This document shows positions 31,601 through 42,235 of a stretch of DNA of 64,000 bases, one piece after another. The notes under the pieces were generated by a model. It searched no databases. It had not been told where the DNA came from and was given only the letters and a program-made list of their open reading frames with translations. Positions within the stretch are counted from its first letter, which is position 1. Every line of letters begins with the position of its first letter. The stretch is taken from assembly GCA_024703915.1 (NCBI GenBank), contig CP087969.1, positions 186,001 to 250,000 on the forward strand, written 5' to 3'. The translations under genes were made by a program, and so were the position numbers. This stretch comes from Massilia sp. H-1 (GTDB lineage: Bacteria > Pseudomonadota > Gammaproteobacteria > Burkholderiales > Burkholderiaceae_D).

Positions 31601-32872
31601 CTCTGCCGCGCACCGCCCTGATGGTGGCGGAGAGCTCGCGCGAACAACTCGACGCGCTGGCCAGCGAACTGCGGCTCGACGCGGCGCTGTCCAAACCGTT
31701 CACGCGCGACGCGCTGGTGGCGGCCATCGTCGAACTGCACACCGGGCGCCCGCAGCTGGCCGATGGCCAGGCGCCGGGACTGGCTTCTAGCAGACTCGTA
31801 GGAATCTACGTGCTGCTGGTCGAGGACAACCAGATCAACCAGGAAGTGGCCAACTATCTGCTGCTCCATGCCGGCGCCGCGGTCGACATTGCGGCCGACG
31901 GCAAGCTGGCGGTCGACATGCTGGCCGAAGCGCCGACCCGCTACGACGCGGTGCTGATGGATATCCAGATGCCGGTCATGAACGGCTACGAAGCGACCCG
32001 CGCGGATCCGCAGCATGGGCCTGACCGATCTGCCGATCATCGCCATGACCGCCAATGTGATGGAGGACGACCGCGCACGCGCTTCGAAGCGGGCATGAAC
32101 GGCCACATCTCCAAGCCGATCGACGTCGACAACCTGGTCTCGGCACTGCTGCGCGTGACCTCGGGCGGCGACGTGCGCGAATTGCGCGAGGCGCCGCGCG
32201 ACTACGGGCGGCAGGACGCGGCGGCAACGGACGCGCCGCAGCGATGACGATCCCCGGCATCGATCTGCCGTCCACCCTGCCCCGCTTTGGCGGCAGCTTC
32301 GCCAACTTCGTCGCGCTGTTCAAGCGCTTCGAGACAGTCCCAGGGTGGCACCTTGTCCGAAGTGCGCGCACTGCTGCGCAGCGGCGAACGCGATCCCGCG
32401 GCGGCCCTGGTGCACCGCCTGCGCGGCGTGGCCGCCAACCTGGGCGCGGCCGAGTTTGCGGCCAAGGCATTCGAATTCAGAACAGGCGCTGCGCACCGAG
32501 GACGGCGAGCGCCTGGTGGCGCGCCTGGACGTACTGGAAGGCGACCTGGCGCGCCTGATGGTGTCGGCGCGCGAGCTGCAGGTGCCAGCCCGCGGCGCCG
32601 CTGCCGGTCAGCGCGTCGGCTCAGCCTGCCCGGCCTGCAGGGAACCGGCGGCGACGTGCGCGCACTGGACGACAGACTGGCCAATCTGCTGGGTTTTACT
32701 TCAAAATAACAACTTGAAGGCGTTGGCCGAATTCGAGGCGGTGCGTGGACAACTTGACACGTTCGCGACACCGGACATGACCGCCGCCCTGGGCGATGCG
32801 GTTGCCACACTGGGTTTTGCCAATGCCGCAAGGCTGCTGAAAGAGATCATGGATCGAAGGGTAACGCAATGA
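28682..32872 (+). CDS. Hybrid sensor histidine kinase with two receivers and HPt
   Basis: About 1,395 residues. GTG start chosen because GGAGG stands 8 bp upstream. Transmembrane helix (TAMLVLACLLPTMIGFG), a periplasmic dCache-like domain, a second helix near 29560 (GLMAVGFVYAWVIGG), HAMP-like linker, PAS domains (TDLRIVMINDYLARIN; ISEQFHVLYEMSG), HisKA with NMSHEIRTPMNAIMG, HATPase with TGIGIDPAQ and GTGLGLTI, receiver 1 (LLDAAMPELDG), receiver 2 (LLVEDNQINQE, LMDIQMPVMNG) and HPt with HRLRGVAANLGA. Frame breaks at 28910, 29060, 29455, 29506, 29551, 29840, 30343, 31300, 31787, 32010, 32070, 32240, 32335, 32480 and 32600; several are GCCGGC sites. The stop overlaps the diguanylate cyclase ATG. 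Confidence 0.9.
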
Positions 32873-33789
32873 CTTGGGGCGGCATCGTAAAAAAAGGACG
32901 CGTCCTCATCGTCGACGACGCGATGGAAAACATCCAGATCCTGCACCAGGCGTTGCAGGACGAGCACGACGTGCTGTTCGCGATGAATGGCCAGAAGGCA
33001 TTGCACATTGCACAACATCAATTGCCGGACCTGATATTGCTCGACGCGATGATGCCTGACATGGATGGCTACGCCGTCTGCGCCGCCCTGCGCGCCTCCG
33101 AAATCACGCGACGACATCCCGATCATTTTCGTCACGGCCCTCAAGACCCCGGAAGACGAAACGCGGGCGCTCAGTTCCGGCGCGGCCGACTTCATCAGCA
33201 AACCCGTCAATGCGGCAGTGGTACGGGCGCGCGTGCGCACTCAGCTCACCGTCAAGTTCCAGAGCGACGCTGCGCGAACTGACGCTGACCGACGCGCTGA
33301 CCGGCGTAGCCAACCGGCGCGCCTTCGACGAGCGGCTCATCGCCGAGTGGCGCCGCTGCGCGCGCTCGCAAATGCCGATCGCGCTGATCCTGGTCGACAT
33401 CGACCACTTCAAGAATTTCAACGACGCCTACGGCCACCAGGTCTGGCGACGCCTGCCTGAAAAGCGCGGGCGAAGCGATGGCGCGCGCGGCCAAGCGTCC
33501 CCAGGACATGCTGGCGCGCTACGGTGGCGAGGAATTTGCGCTGCTGCTGCCGTATGAAGATGCAGCCGGGGCCGAGACCGTGGCGCGCCGCGTGCTCGAC
33601 GAAATCGCCGCGCTCAAGATCGCGCACGAGCGCTCGCCGGTGGGGCCCACGCTCACGGTGAGCATGGGCGTGGCCAGCATGACGCCCAATGACAGGGTCG
33701 AGCGGCTGGTCCTGGTGCGGGCCGCCGACGCCCTGCTCTACGACGCCAAGGCGGACGGCCGCAACCGCTTTAAATCCAGCGGCAGTTAG
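32869..33789 (+). CDS. Diguanylate cyclase with N-terminal receiver (REC-GGDEF)
   Basis: Response regulator making c-di-GMP, about 306 residues. REC domain: [11 protein letters not shown], phosphoacceptor in [11 protein letters not shown], and FVTALK. GGDEF domain: [28 protein letters not shown], active site [12 protein letters not shown]. An inhibitory I-site RPQD lies exactly five residues before GGEEF, so product inhibition is expected. ATGA overlap with the hybrid kinase stop strongly suggests the kinase phosphorylates it through its HPt. Breaks at about 33110, 33272 and 33447. Confidence 0.93.
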
Positions 33790-35033
33790 GCTGCCGCTTT
33801 CTCCTTCTTGAACGGATTGCGTTCGGGCGCTTCTTCGTGCTCGATGCCGAGCAGTACCCGCTTCATCATCTTGTTCAGTACCGGCTGGCGATGGCGCACC
33901 AGGATGCCGAACGGCTGCGGCTTGGCGCCCAGTGCCGCTTTCGGTTCGAGCGCCGTGCGGCCGTAGGAAATCTCCTTGCAGCCCATCGCAATCGCGTCCG
34001 CGATCCCGGCGTGCAGCAGGCGCAGGTAGATCGGCAGATCTTCGGCCGCCGCGCGGTCGAAACCGATGTGATAGGCCACCGCAGTCTCGCCGTCCGCCAC
34101 CGAAATGAGGAAGCCGAGAATGGCGCCCTCGCGCCGCACCACGGTGCAGCGGAAGCCGTCGCTTACCGCCTTTTGCAGGGCCGCGAAATAATCGGGCACC
34201 AGTTCGAACATGCGCACGCCCGCATTCGACTGCACCGCCTTGTACAGCGCATGCAGCTCGGACCGCACCGCGCCCAGGTCGGCCAGCGGCTCGACGCTAC
34301 AGGCGCCGTCGTCCATTTTCTTGAAGATCGCGTTGCGCACGTTGGTGCGGTATTTCGAGGCCAGGCTGGCCAGGTAATCGTCGTAGGTTTTCCAGGCCGG
34401 ATTGAGCGCCAGGACCATGTTCGGTTCGGTCTCGACGTAGCGGTAGCTCAGGTGTTCCAGATGCGCGGCCTGCTCGCGGTGATGCGAATGCAGATCCTTG
34501 ATCATGATGAAGTGGGTTTTGCCTTCCAGCTTTTCGGACTGGCGGATCCGGTACAGCACTTCCAGCCACGCCGTGCCAGGCCAGCTTGGGATCGGCATCC
34601 GGCGCCAGGGCGATGCCGTGCTGGCCGTAAGTCAGCAGATTGCCGCAGGTGAGGATGCGCTGGGTCGTGCTCTTGGCCAGTTCGTCCAGGCGCGCGCCGC
34701 GTTCTTTTCGGGGCGCAGCTGCGACAGGCTGACGTCGGCCACCTGCATGTAGATGGCGGCCAGCGGGCGGCGCGCCTCGCCCACGCCGCTGTAGACCAGC
34801 GCATAGCGCGGCGACAGATTGAGGGGCAAGACCTTTTCCAGGGCATGCAGATAGGGAGCCGACATGAAGAAGCCGGACGGCGCCGCCAGTTCCTGCCAGG
34901 CGTCGCGGTCCAGCATTTCGATGGCATCGGCAATGGCGTAATACAGATCGGCGGGACCGCGCAGCTCCTTGCGCACCTGCTTGCGCTCCTTGAGCGCGGA
35001 CGTGATGGACTTGATCTTGCCTGGGATGTTCAT
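33786..35033 (-). CDS. GNAT-like N-acetyltransferase (BioF2/FemAB-type)
   Basis: About 415 residues, starting MNIPGKIKSITSALKERKQV. Long N-terminal part followed by an acetyltransferase domain: DYLASLASKYRTNVRNAIFK, ALYKAVQSNAGVRMFELVPDYF, AILGFLISVADGETAVAYHIGFD and LLHAGIADAIAMGCKEISYG, a double-GNAT arrangement of the COG3146/BioF2 kind. Substrate unknown. The last codons overlap the end of the diguanylate cyclase gene (convergent). Frame breaks near 34695 and 34580. Confidence 0.7.
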
Positions 35034-35110
35034 GCGCGGATATGCAAAATTGATAACATATTGAGTGTACCAATGCCCGCGGGGCTTGTCACCAACCTTC
35101 GATCCGCCAT

Positions 35111-35199
35111 GACATCGCCCTCGCGAAGGCGGGGCCTATAGCACCTATCCGAATTCGGTCAAGTGCTATAGGCCCCCGCCTTCGCGGGGCGATGATGTC
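35111..35199. repeat. Palindromic intergenic repeat, copy 3
   Basis: The most regular copy: GACATCGCCCTCGCGAAGGC ... GCACCTATCCGAATTCGGTC ... GCCTTCGCGGGGCGATGATG. The arms include CCTATAGCAC/GTGCTATAGG without mismatch. It fills most of the 183-bp gap between the GNAT and MaoC genes, next to the MaoC stop. Confidence 0.88.
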
Positions 35200-35216
35200 T
35201 TACTTCGGCGACGGTC

Positions 35217-35672
35217 TTAGGGGTAACGACGCAGCACCAGTTCAGCCACGCACACGGGTTTGGTGCCGCCGTCGCGTTCCACGACCACATGCCATTCCAG
35301 CTGCGCGCCTTCGTCCAGATCCTCGATTTTGCTCAGCGTCAGGCGCGCACGCACGCGGCTGCCGACCGGCACCGGGGCCGGAAAACGCACCTTGTTCAAG
35401 CCGTAATTGACGACCATCGTCGCGTCCACCATCCGGATCGATTTCTCGAACAGCGACGACAGCAGCGACAGCGTCAGGAAGCCGTGCGCGATCGGGCCGC
35501 CGAAGGGCGATTCGGTCCTGGCACGCTCAAGGTCGACGTGAATCCACTGATGATCATCGGTGGCGTCGGCGAACTGGTTGACGCGCGCCTGTTCGATCTG
35601 CACCCAGTCCGACACGGCCACTTCCTGCCCGACCAGCGCACGCATCTCGTCGAGCGTGGCGAAGTCACGCAT
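35217..35672 (-). CDS. MaoC-family enoyl-CoA hydratase, first copy
   Basis: Single hot-dog domain (R)-specific hydratase, 151 residues and unbroken. [44 protein letters not shown] (catalytic Asp and His), then GGPIAHGFLTLSLLSSL, the substrate-binding helix. Its ATG overlaps the stop of the other MaoC gene by 8 bp. Last gene of the four-gene acyl-CoA operon. Confidence 0.93.
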   Translation of the reverse strand: MRDFATLDEMRALVGQEVAVSDWVQIEQARVNQFADATDDHQWIHVDLERARTESPFGGPIAHGFLTLSLLSSLFEKSIRMVDATMVVNYGLNKVRFPAPVPVGSRVRARLTLSKIEDLDEGAQLEWHVVVERDGGTKPVCVAELVLRRYP

Positions 35673-36128
35673 CGGCCACTCCCGCCGGGCGGCGCCCGAA
35701 CATGCCCATGCCTTCGATGGTGCACACCAGCTCCCCCTTCTGGTTCACGGCGCGCCAGGTCGACCACACCACGCCGCGGTCCGGCTTGGAGTTCGATGCC
35801 TTGACCGCCGTCGTCAGATAGCTGACGGTGAGCGTGTCGCCATGCAAGGCACCGGCAAAATCCAGCGTACCTTTTCCAGGCCGGGCGAACCCATGCTCGA
35901 TGCGCTGGCCATCATGCCGTCAACGACCATGCGCATCATCATGCTGCAGGTGTGCCAGCCGCTGGCGATCACGCCGCCGTATGGCGAGACGGCTGCGGCC
36001 TCGTGATCGATGTGAAACGGCTGGGGATCGAACTGGGTGGCGAAGGCGATGATCTCTTCTTCGCTCACGGTGCGCGAACCGAGCGCGATTTCCTGGCCCG
36101 GATAGAAGTCGTCAAAATACCAGTTCAT
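35665..36128 (-). CDS. MaoC-family dehydratase, second copy
   Basis: About 154 residues. [20 protein letters not shown], then [23 protein letters not shown] (catalytic region) and [19 protein letters not shown]. After a frame break near 35875 the end is [20 protein letters not shown] ... VADA. Adjacent non-identical MaoC proteins may form a heteromer, as ChsH1/ChsH2 do; this is inference. ATGA overlap with the dehydrogenase upstream. Confidence 0.85.
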
Positions 36129-37257
36129 TCGGTGATCCCTTGCACAAAGCCCGGCTGCGCAATGAAGCGCTGCAGGTGGTGGTCCGAGTCGCCCAGCGTG
36201 AGTTCGATCATGGTCAGGCGCTTGAAGTGGTGGGCGGCCTAAGCAGTTCGTCGGTCACACCCATCCCGCCGTGCAGCTGGACCGCCTGCTGGCCGACGAA
36301 CTTGAGCGCCTGCCCGACGCGGAACTTGGCGGCGGAGACCGTGCGGCGCCGCTCCGCAGCATCGTCCGACCCTATGCGCACGGCGGCCAGCAGCGCCATC
36401 GAACGCGCCTGCTCGAGGTGAATATACATGTCGGCCATGCGGTGCTGGAGCGCCTGGAATTTGCCGATCGGGGCACCGAACTGCGAGCGGGTTTTGAGGT
36501 ATTCGAGCGTGGCGCCGAAGATCGCTTCCATCGCGCCCAGCGCTTCGGCGCACAGCAGCGCGGCGCCGTAATCGGCTGCGCGGTCGAGAATGTCCGCACC
36601 GGCGCCGTCGGCACTGATCAATGCCGATGCTTAAGCAGCTCCACCTGTTTGAACACGATATTGGCCGCGCTGGCCGTCGAGCGTGCGGTAATCGGTCAGC
36701 GTGACGCCGGCCGCCTTGGCTTAAGCACCACGAACAGCGAGATCCCCGTGCCGCTGCGGGCCGACACGATCAGGCTGTCGGCCTGGGCGCCGTGCACGAC
36801 CACCGTCTTGGCGCCGTCGAGGATGAAGCCCGCGCCCTGGGCGCTGGCCGTGGTGGCGATGGCGAACAGGTCGTGGCGCGACTGCTTTTCGGTCAGTGCG
36901 CAGGCCAGTTTCAGCTCATGCCGCGGCGACCTGTTCGAGCAGGCCGTCATGCCCGCCGCCCAGCTTGAGAAACTGCGCACCCAGCACCGTGGCCAGGTAA
37001 GGCTCGACCACCAGGCCGCGCCCCAGCTCCTGCATCACGACGAACATGTCGACCGCGCTGCCGTTAAAGCCGCCCTGCTCTTCCGGGACCGGCAAGGCCA
37101 GCATGCCAAGCTCGGTCAGCGTGCTCCAGGCGGCGCCGGACACGCCCGCGTCCGAGTGGATGATCTTTTTGCGCTCGTCGAAGCTGTAATCCTTGGTGAC
37201 CCAGCGCTTGAGCGCGTCGGCGAAGGCCAGCTGTTCTTCCTTGAAGTTGAAGTCCAT
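36125..37257 (-). CDS. Acyl-CoA dehydrogenase, pimeloyl-CoA dehydrogenase small-subunit type
   Basis: [20 protein letters not shown] and [17 protein letters not shown] fit PimD-like subunits. Further landmarks: [35 protein letters not shown], and [14 protein letters not shown]. About 378 residues. ATG at 37257 with AGGA 11 bp upstream, inside the previous gene's end. False stops at 36632 and 36721 are GCTTAAGC strings (the latter corrects to [15 protein letters not shown]); one at 36240 is GCCTAAGC. Works with the large subunit just upstream. Confidence 0.85.
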
Positions 37258-37267
37258 GTTCAATTCC

Positions 37268-38457
37268 TCACAGGCCCAGGATCATCTGGGTGATGATGTT
37301 GCGTTGAATCTCGTTGGAGCCGCCGTAAATGGAGGTCTTGCGGAAATTGAAGTAGTAGCCAGCCAGCGGCGCGGCATCGTCGTCATGCGCGCGCTGTGGC
37401 CGCTCTCCGACTCCAGATAGGCCGGATCGAACGGCAGCGCCATCGGCCCTGCCGCTTCGACCATCAGCTCGGTCAGGGTTTGCTGGATGTCGGTGCCGCG
37501 CACCTTGAGCACCGATGCTTCCGGTCCCGGCGCCTTGTGTTCCTGGGCCAGCACGCGCAGCACCGTCATTTCGAGCGCCATCAGCTCGATCTCGAGCGTG
37601 GCCACCTTGGCGGCGAACAGCGGATCGGCCATCAGGCTCTTGCCGTTCTTGATCTGCGCGCTCTAAGCAAAGCGCTTGAGGAAGGCCAGTTCGCGCTTGG
37701 AGCGGCCGACCGCGGCGATGCCCGTGCGTTCGTGGCCGAGCAGGTATTTGGCATAGGTCCAGCCGCGGTTTTCCTGGCCCACCAGATTGGCGACCGGGAC
37801 CCGGACGTTATCGAAGAAGACTTCGTTCACTTCGTGGTCTTCGTCGAGCATGATGATCGGACGGACGGTCACGCCCGGCGTTTTCATGTCGATCAGCAGG
37901 AAGGAGATGCCCTCCTGCTTGCGCACGGTCGTATCGGTGCGCACCAGGCAGAAGATCATGTCGGCGTGCTGCGCCAGCGTGGTCCAGGTTTTCTGGCCGT
38001 TGACGATGTAATGGTCGCCGTCGCGCACGGCCGTGGTCTTGAGCGAGGCCAGGTCCGATCCCGAACCCGGTTCCGAATAGCCCTGGCACCACCAGTCCTC
38101 GCAGGACAGGATGCGCGGCAGGAAGTGGGCTTTTGCTCGGCATTGCCGAAGGCCATGATGACCGGCGCCACCATATTGACCCCGAACGGCAGGATTTGCG
38201 GCGTACCGGCGCGCGCATTCTTCGTCGAACAGGTGGCGCTGCACCGGCGTCCAGCCCGGGCCGCCGAATTCGGCTGGCCAGCCTGGCGCGACCCAGCCCT
38301 GTTCGGCCAGGATCTTGTGCCAGCGGACATAGTCTTCGCGCGACAGGCGCAGATGCTTGCGCACTTTTTGTTGCAGGTCGGCGGGCAGCCTGGCGTCGAG
38401 GAAGGCGCGCACTTGATCGCGAAAGGCCAGATCCTCGCTCGTGTAATTCAGGTCCAT
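37268..38457 (-). CDS. Acyl-CoA dehydrogenase, pimeloyl-CoA dehydrogenase large-subunit type
   Basis: MDLNYTSEDLAFRDQVRAFL, DYVRWHKILAEQGWVAPGWP and FGGPGWTPVQRHLF are diagnostic of the PimC-like clade. The flavin/substrate loop is GYSEPGSGSDLASL. The C-terminal half carries GTDIQQTLTELMVEA and ends NEIQRNIITQMILGL. About 396 residues. Breaks near 38210, 38135, 37664 and 37385. First gene of the operon large-small-MaoC-MaoC, which would oxidise and hydrate a dicarboxylic or branched acyl-CoA. Confidence 0.88.
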
Positions 38458-38515
38458 ACAGTCTCCTTGTTATTGCCGCCTAAAAAAGCACGACCGTTCA
38501 CAAGAATTGTACATG

Positions 38516-38540
38516 AAAAAAGCCCGCAAGTGCGGGCTTT
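38516..38540 (-). terminator. Intrinsic terminator of the PEP-CTERM gene
   Basis: Perfect 9-bp stem AAAGCCCGC/GCGGGCTTT with loop AAGT, and six A on the plus-strand left side that become the U-run on the minus strand. It lies 18 bp after the stop of the PEP-CTERM gene. Confidence 0.88.
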
Positions 38541-38557
38541 CGGGGACCTTGAAACGC

Positions 38558-39195
38558 TTATTTGCGGCGACGGCGCGTCAGTGCCCCGACGCCCAGCAGT
38601 CCGGCCAGCATCAGCATGCCGGTCGCTGGTTCCGGGACCAGCGTGGCGGCCGCGGCCGGGACAACGACCGCGGCGACCGGTTCAGGCGATGGGGCCGGGA
38701 CGACGGCCAGAATGTCCGACGCGGGCGGCGTGGTGACTGCCGCCTCTTCCTGGTGACCGCTGTTGCCCGGTGCGATATCGGTGAACGGTGGCGGCGCCGA
38801 CGGACCGCCGGTGACGCCGCCATTGCCCAGGGCCGAGGTATCGGCAGGACCGCGGGTGAACACCGCCGCGCTGGCTGCGGGCGCAGCGGCCGGGGCCGCC
38901 GGGGCTGGGACCGCTTCCGGCGCCGAGCGCAAACGTTGCCGCGCGCGGGCCATTGCCGGTGAATACCGTCGTGGTCGACACGCCGCGGTCGCCGTAGCGG
39001 CCGTACGTGGCCCAGGTGCCCGGACCGTTCATGACCAGGGGCTGGACCGGATCGATCGCGGCTAAGCATCGCCGTCGCGCCGAATGACCACGCCGGACGC
39101 GGCGCGCCAGCGGCCGCCGTACTGTCCACTACCCCCGCCTGCGCCAGGGACGCGGTGGCACATAGCCCTGCAATTACCAGCTGTTTGACGACCAT
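38558..39195 (-). CDS. PEP-CTERM sorting domain protein
   Basis: Secreted protein of about 212 residues. Signal peptide MVVKQLVIAGLCATASLAQA after AGGAGAG; a Pro/Ala/Val-rich middle; and the sorting signal VPEPATGMLMLAGLLGVGAL followed by RRRRK, the exosortase recognition tail. GCTTAGC at 39062 breaks the frame (corrected MPAAIDPVQPLVMNG), with another indel near 38945. No exosortase gene is in the window. Function of the mature part unknown. Confidence 0.88.
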
Positions 39196-39302
39196 GAAAC
39201 TCTCCTGAATATGATTTTGTTTATATTATGAAATATGCATGCTGAGTAACAATACTAGCACTAGTAGAAAAAGGCAACGCACGAATGCGGATCACCAAAG
39301 AC

Positions 39303-39330
39303 AAAGGGGGCTCTCTATGAGAACCCCCTT
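39303..39330 (-). terminator. Bidirectional hairpin downstream of the tail-specific protease
   Basis: AAGGGGG (39304-39310) pairs with CCCCCTT (39324-39330), with an inner TCTC/GAGA pairing. It stands 61 bp after the protease stop. No long U-run, so efficiency is uncertain. Confidence 0.5.
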
Positions 39331-39391
39331 CTGGTATTGCCTCTATTACTACTGATCAGCGCGCCGTGTATGATCGGCGCAACAACTATTT

Positions 39392-41575
39392 TTAATCAGC
39401 AGCCTTGGTCGGCGGCATGTAAGGCATCAGGCGCGTGGCGAGCCGGGTATCGGTCTTGACCATGCCGACCACGTCGCTGAGGATGTTGGCCGCTTCGGTC
39501 AGCATCACGTCCTTGGCTTCCTTGGCCGCCTTTTCGGCAGCCAGTTCAGCGCTCAGCGAACGTTCGTCGCCCTGCAGTCCGTCGTCCTGGCGCGAACGTT
39601 TCTTCTCGGCCAGGGCCTTGTTGCGGCCATTGCCCACGTTGGTCAGGGCCGCCTGACGCTCTTCGCGCAGCTTGGCACGTGCTTCCTGGGCGTCGCGTTC
39701 CTTGCGGCGCACGGCTTCGTTCAGCGAGATCGAGTTCTCCTTGCGCAGCTTTTTGACTTCTTCCAGGTCCTCGATCAGGTACTGGAAGTCCTTGTCCTTG
39801 GCAACACGGGCTTCATGCCGCTTCTGGACGGCTTCGATCACCGATTTCAGGTTCCCAGGCCTACACGAACGGCGCCGCTTGATATTGGTCCAGGGCAGCG
39901 CGTTGTCGTAAGACGATTCGCCGAAGTTTTCCGCGTCCGAGGTCTCAGGGCAGCTTGATGTCGGGCGTGACGCCGCGCAGCTGCGTGGTGCCGCCATTGA
40001 CGCGGAAGAACTGCGCCACCGTCATTTTCAGTTCGCCGCTGCGCACGCGCTGGCTCGGGTCCAGTGGCTGCAGGCTCTGCACGGTGCCCTTGCCGAAACT
40101 CGATTCGCCGATGATCAGCGCGCGGCCGTAGTCTTGCAGCGCCGCGGCAAAGATTTCGGAAGCCGACGCCGAGGCGCGGCTGATCAGCACGCCAACCGGG
40201 CCGTCCCACACCAGGCCCGGATTGCGGTCGACGCCGACCGATACCTGGCCGCTCGCGTCACGCTGCATCACGACCGGGCCTTTGTCGATGAACAGGCCGG
40301 TCAGTTCGACCGCCTCGGACAGGGCACCGCCGCCGTTCTGGCGCAAGTCGATCAGCACGTTGTCGACGTTGGCACGCTTGAATTCGCCAAGGATACGGGC
40401 CACATCGCGCGTGGCGCTGCGGTAATCCTTGTCGCCGTTGCGGTGCGCTTCGAAGTCGTGATAGAAGGCCTAAGCAGCGTGATCACGCCCACTTTGCGCT
40501 TCTTGCTTAAGCATCGGTCACTTCGATGATCGATTTCTTGGCGGCCTGCTCTTCCATGTTGATCTTGTCGCGCACCAGCACCACGGTGTTGTGCTTGCCA
40601 TCGGTACCGGCATCGGCCTACAGGGATGTCGAGGCGCACCACGGAACCCTTGTCGCCGCGGATCAGCTGCACGACATCGTCGATGCGCCAGCCGAGCACT
40701 TCGGTAAACGGTGCCGTATGTGCCCTGGGCGACACCGACCACGCGGTCGCCGACCTTGAGCTTGCCGGACATCGCGGCCGGGCTGCCCGGAACGATTTCG
40801 CGGATCACGGTGTAATCTTCGCGTCCCTGCAGCACGGCGCCGATGCCTTGCAGCGACAGGCGCATGGCGATGTCGAAGTTCTCGGTCGCGCGCGGGCCCA
40901 GATAATTGGTGTGCGGCTCGATCGACATGGCATAAGCGTTCATGAAGATCTGGAACACGTCTTCGCTGTCGACCTTGCCGGTGCGGGTTTCATAATTCTC
41001 GTAACGCTTGTCGAGCGTCTCGCGGATCGCTTTCTCGTCCTTGCTTAGGCCAGCTTCAGGCGCAGCCAGTCGTTCTTGACGCGTTTGCGCCACAGATCGC
41101 GTGATTCCGCCTCGGTTTTCGGCCAGGCCGATTTCTCGCGGTCCAGTTCGACGTGTTCATCGACGGTGAAATCCTGCTTTTGCTTGACCAGCTCGCGCGC
41201 ATAGGCGATGCGGTCCGAAAAGCGCTTTTGATAGAGGGCATAGATCTGGAACGGCACCGCGAGGTTGCTTAAGCACGAATCATGTCATCGAATTTGGTGC
41301 GGTAGCTGGCAGAATTGATCGAGGTCGCTTTGCAGGAAGCACAACTTGTCGCCATCGAGCGACTTGAAGTAGCGGTCGAAGATTTTTTCCGACATCGCAT
41401 CGTCCAGCGGCACCGACTTGTAATGCTCGGTAGTCAATTTTTCAGCCGCCTGCATGGCCGCCTGCGATTGCAGCGCTTCCGGCTTGGGAATCTGAACCCC
41501 TTTTTCTGTCTGCGGGATTGCCGCTTCGGTCGTCACGGCAAACGCCAGTGCCACCATCAACATTGACTTCTTCAT
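39392..41575 (-). CDS. prc: Tail-specific (carboxy-terminal processing) protease Prc
   Basis: Periplasmic S41 protease with C-terminal DUF3340. Signal MKKSMLMVALAFAVT after GGAGAG; N-terminal Tsp domain (SEKIFDRYFKSLDGDK); PDZ (GAVLQGREDYTVIREIVPGSP); catalytic region LIDLRQNGGG, SRASASASEIFAAALQDY and the Ser-Lys dyad in GESSFGKGTVQSL; helical DUF3340 end. About 725 residues. False stops at 41270, 41045, 40507 and 40470 all correct to in-frame sequence when GCCGGC is restored (RAGNLAVP, KLAGKDEKA, TDAGKKRKV, TLPAFYHDF). Confidence 0.93.
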
Positions 41576-41667
41576 TCGATTCTCTCCGGGCGTAAAACGC
41601 ATGATATCCACTGCCAACAATTCTAACAGCTTGGGCAGTGTCGCAGAGCCAGCTTGCACCTTTTCTC

Positions 41668-42212
41668 TTAAGCCCAGCTTAGGTGGGCGCAGGCCAACCA
41701 TGCCAGTGCGGCAAGAATGAGCAGCAAGGGCCAGGACCGCAAGGCGATCAGCCAGTCGGTCCAGGATGGCCAGAACGACAGGAACTGGGGTGCGAGCGCA
41801 ATGCGATCAGGAAATCGTAGGGTGCGAAGTGCCATTGCCCCCGGGTACGCCACCAGGCCACGGCGAACGGAATCAGAATGATCAGGAACGGCGCCAGCGC
41901 CGCCGGGGCCGCGTTATACCAGCGCACCCGGGTCAGCGTGACCGAGCCCAGCTGCCAGTTGGCGCCCTTGCGGCGAGGAATGATGGTAAAGCTGCCAGGA
42001 CGCGCTCCCGTGAGCAGGCTAAAGCAACAAAATGGGCCAGTTCGTGGCACATGGTGCTTAAACCACGGTGAACAGGAAAAGAAGGGATGGGTTGACGCAA
42101 GAATCCGGATCACCACCGCCAGCGCGATTGACGGCAGCAGATACAGCAGCACATCGCTGTGCTGGCACAGCGCCACGGGTGCAAGCGCGCGGCAGGAGGC
42201 GGAAAACGACAT
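41668..42212 (-). CDS. Small membrane protein with HExxH (M50-like protease)
   Basis: About 180 residues, mostly hydrophobic. After an N-terminal helix (VLLYLLPSIALAVVIRI) and SLLFLFTVV comes MCHELAHFVA, a zinc-protease HExxH in a membrane setting, then PGSFTIIPRRKG, RWYNAAPAALAPFLIILIPF and a last helix LLILAALAWLACAHL. This fits an M50-type site-2 protease of minimal size; the second metal motif is not evident. The start at 42212 and frame joins near 42095, 42030 and 41805 are uncertain. Sits between prc and tdk. Confidence 0.5.
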
Positions 42213-42235
42213 GGCCGCCGCGCTGCCTGGCTAGC

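Noticed and set aside
30310..32106. 598-codon open frame on the minus strand
   Set aside because: Lies over the histidine kinase catalytic and receiver domains; composition is His/Arg/Gln-rich and has no recognisable domain.
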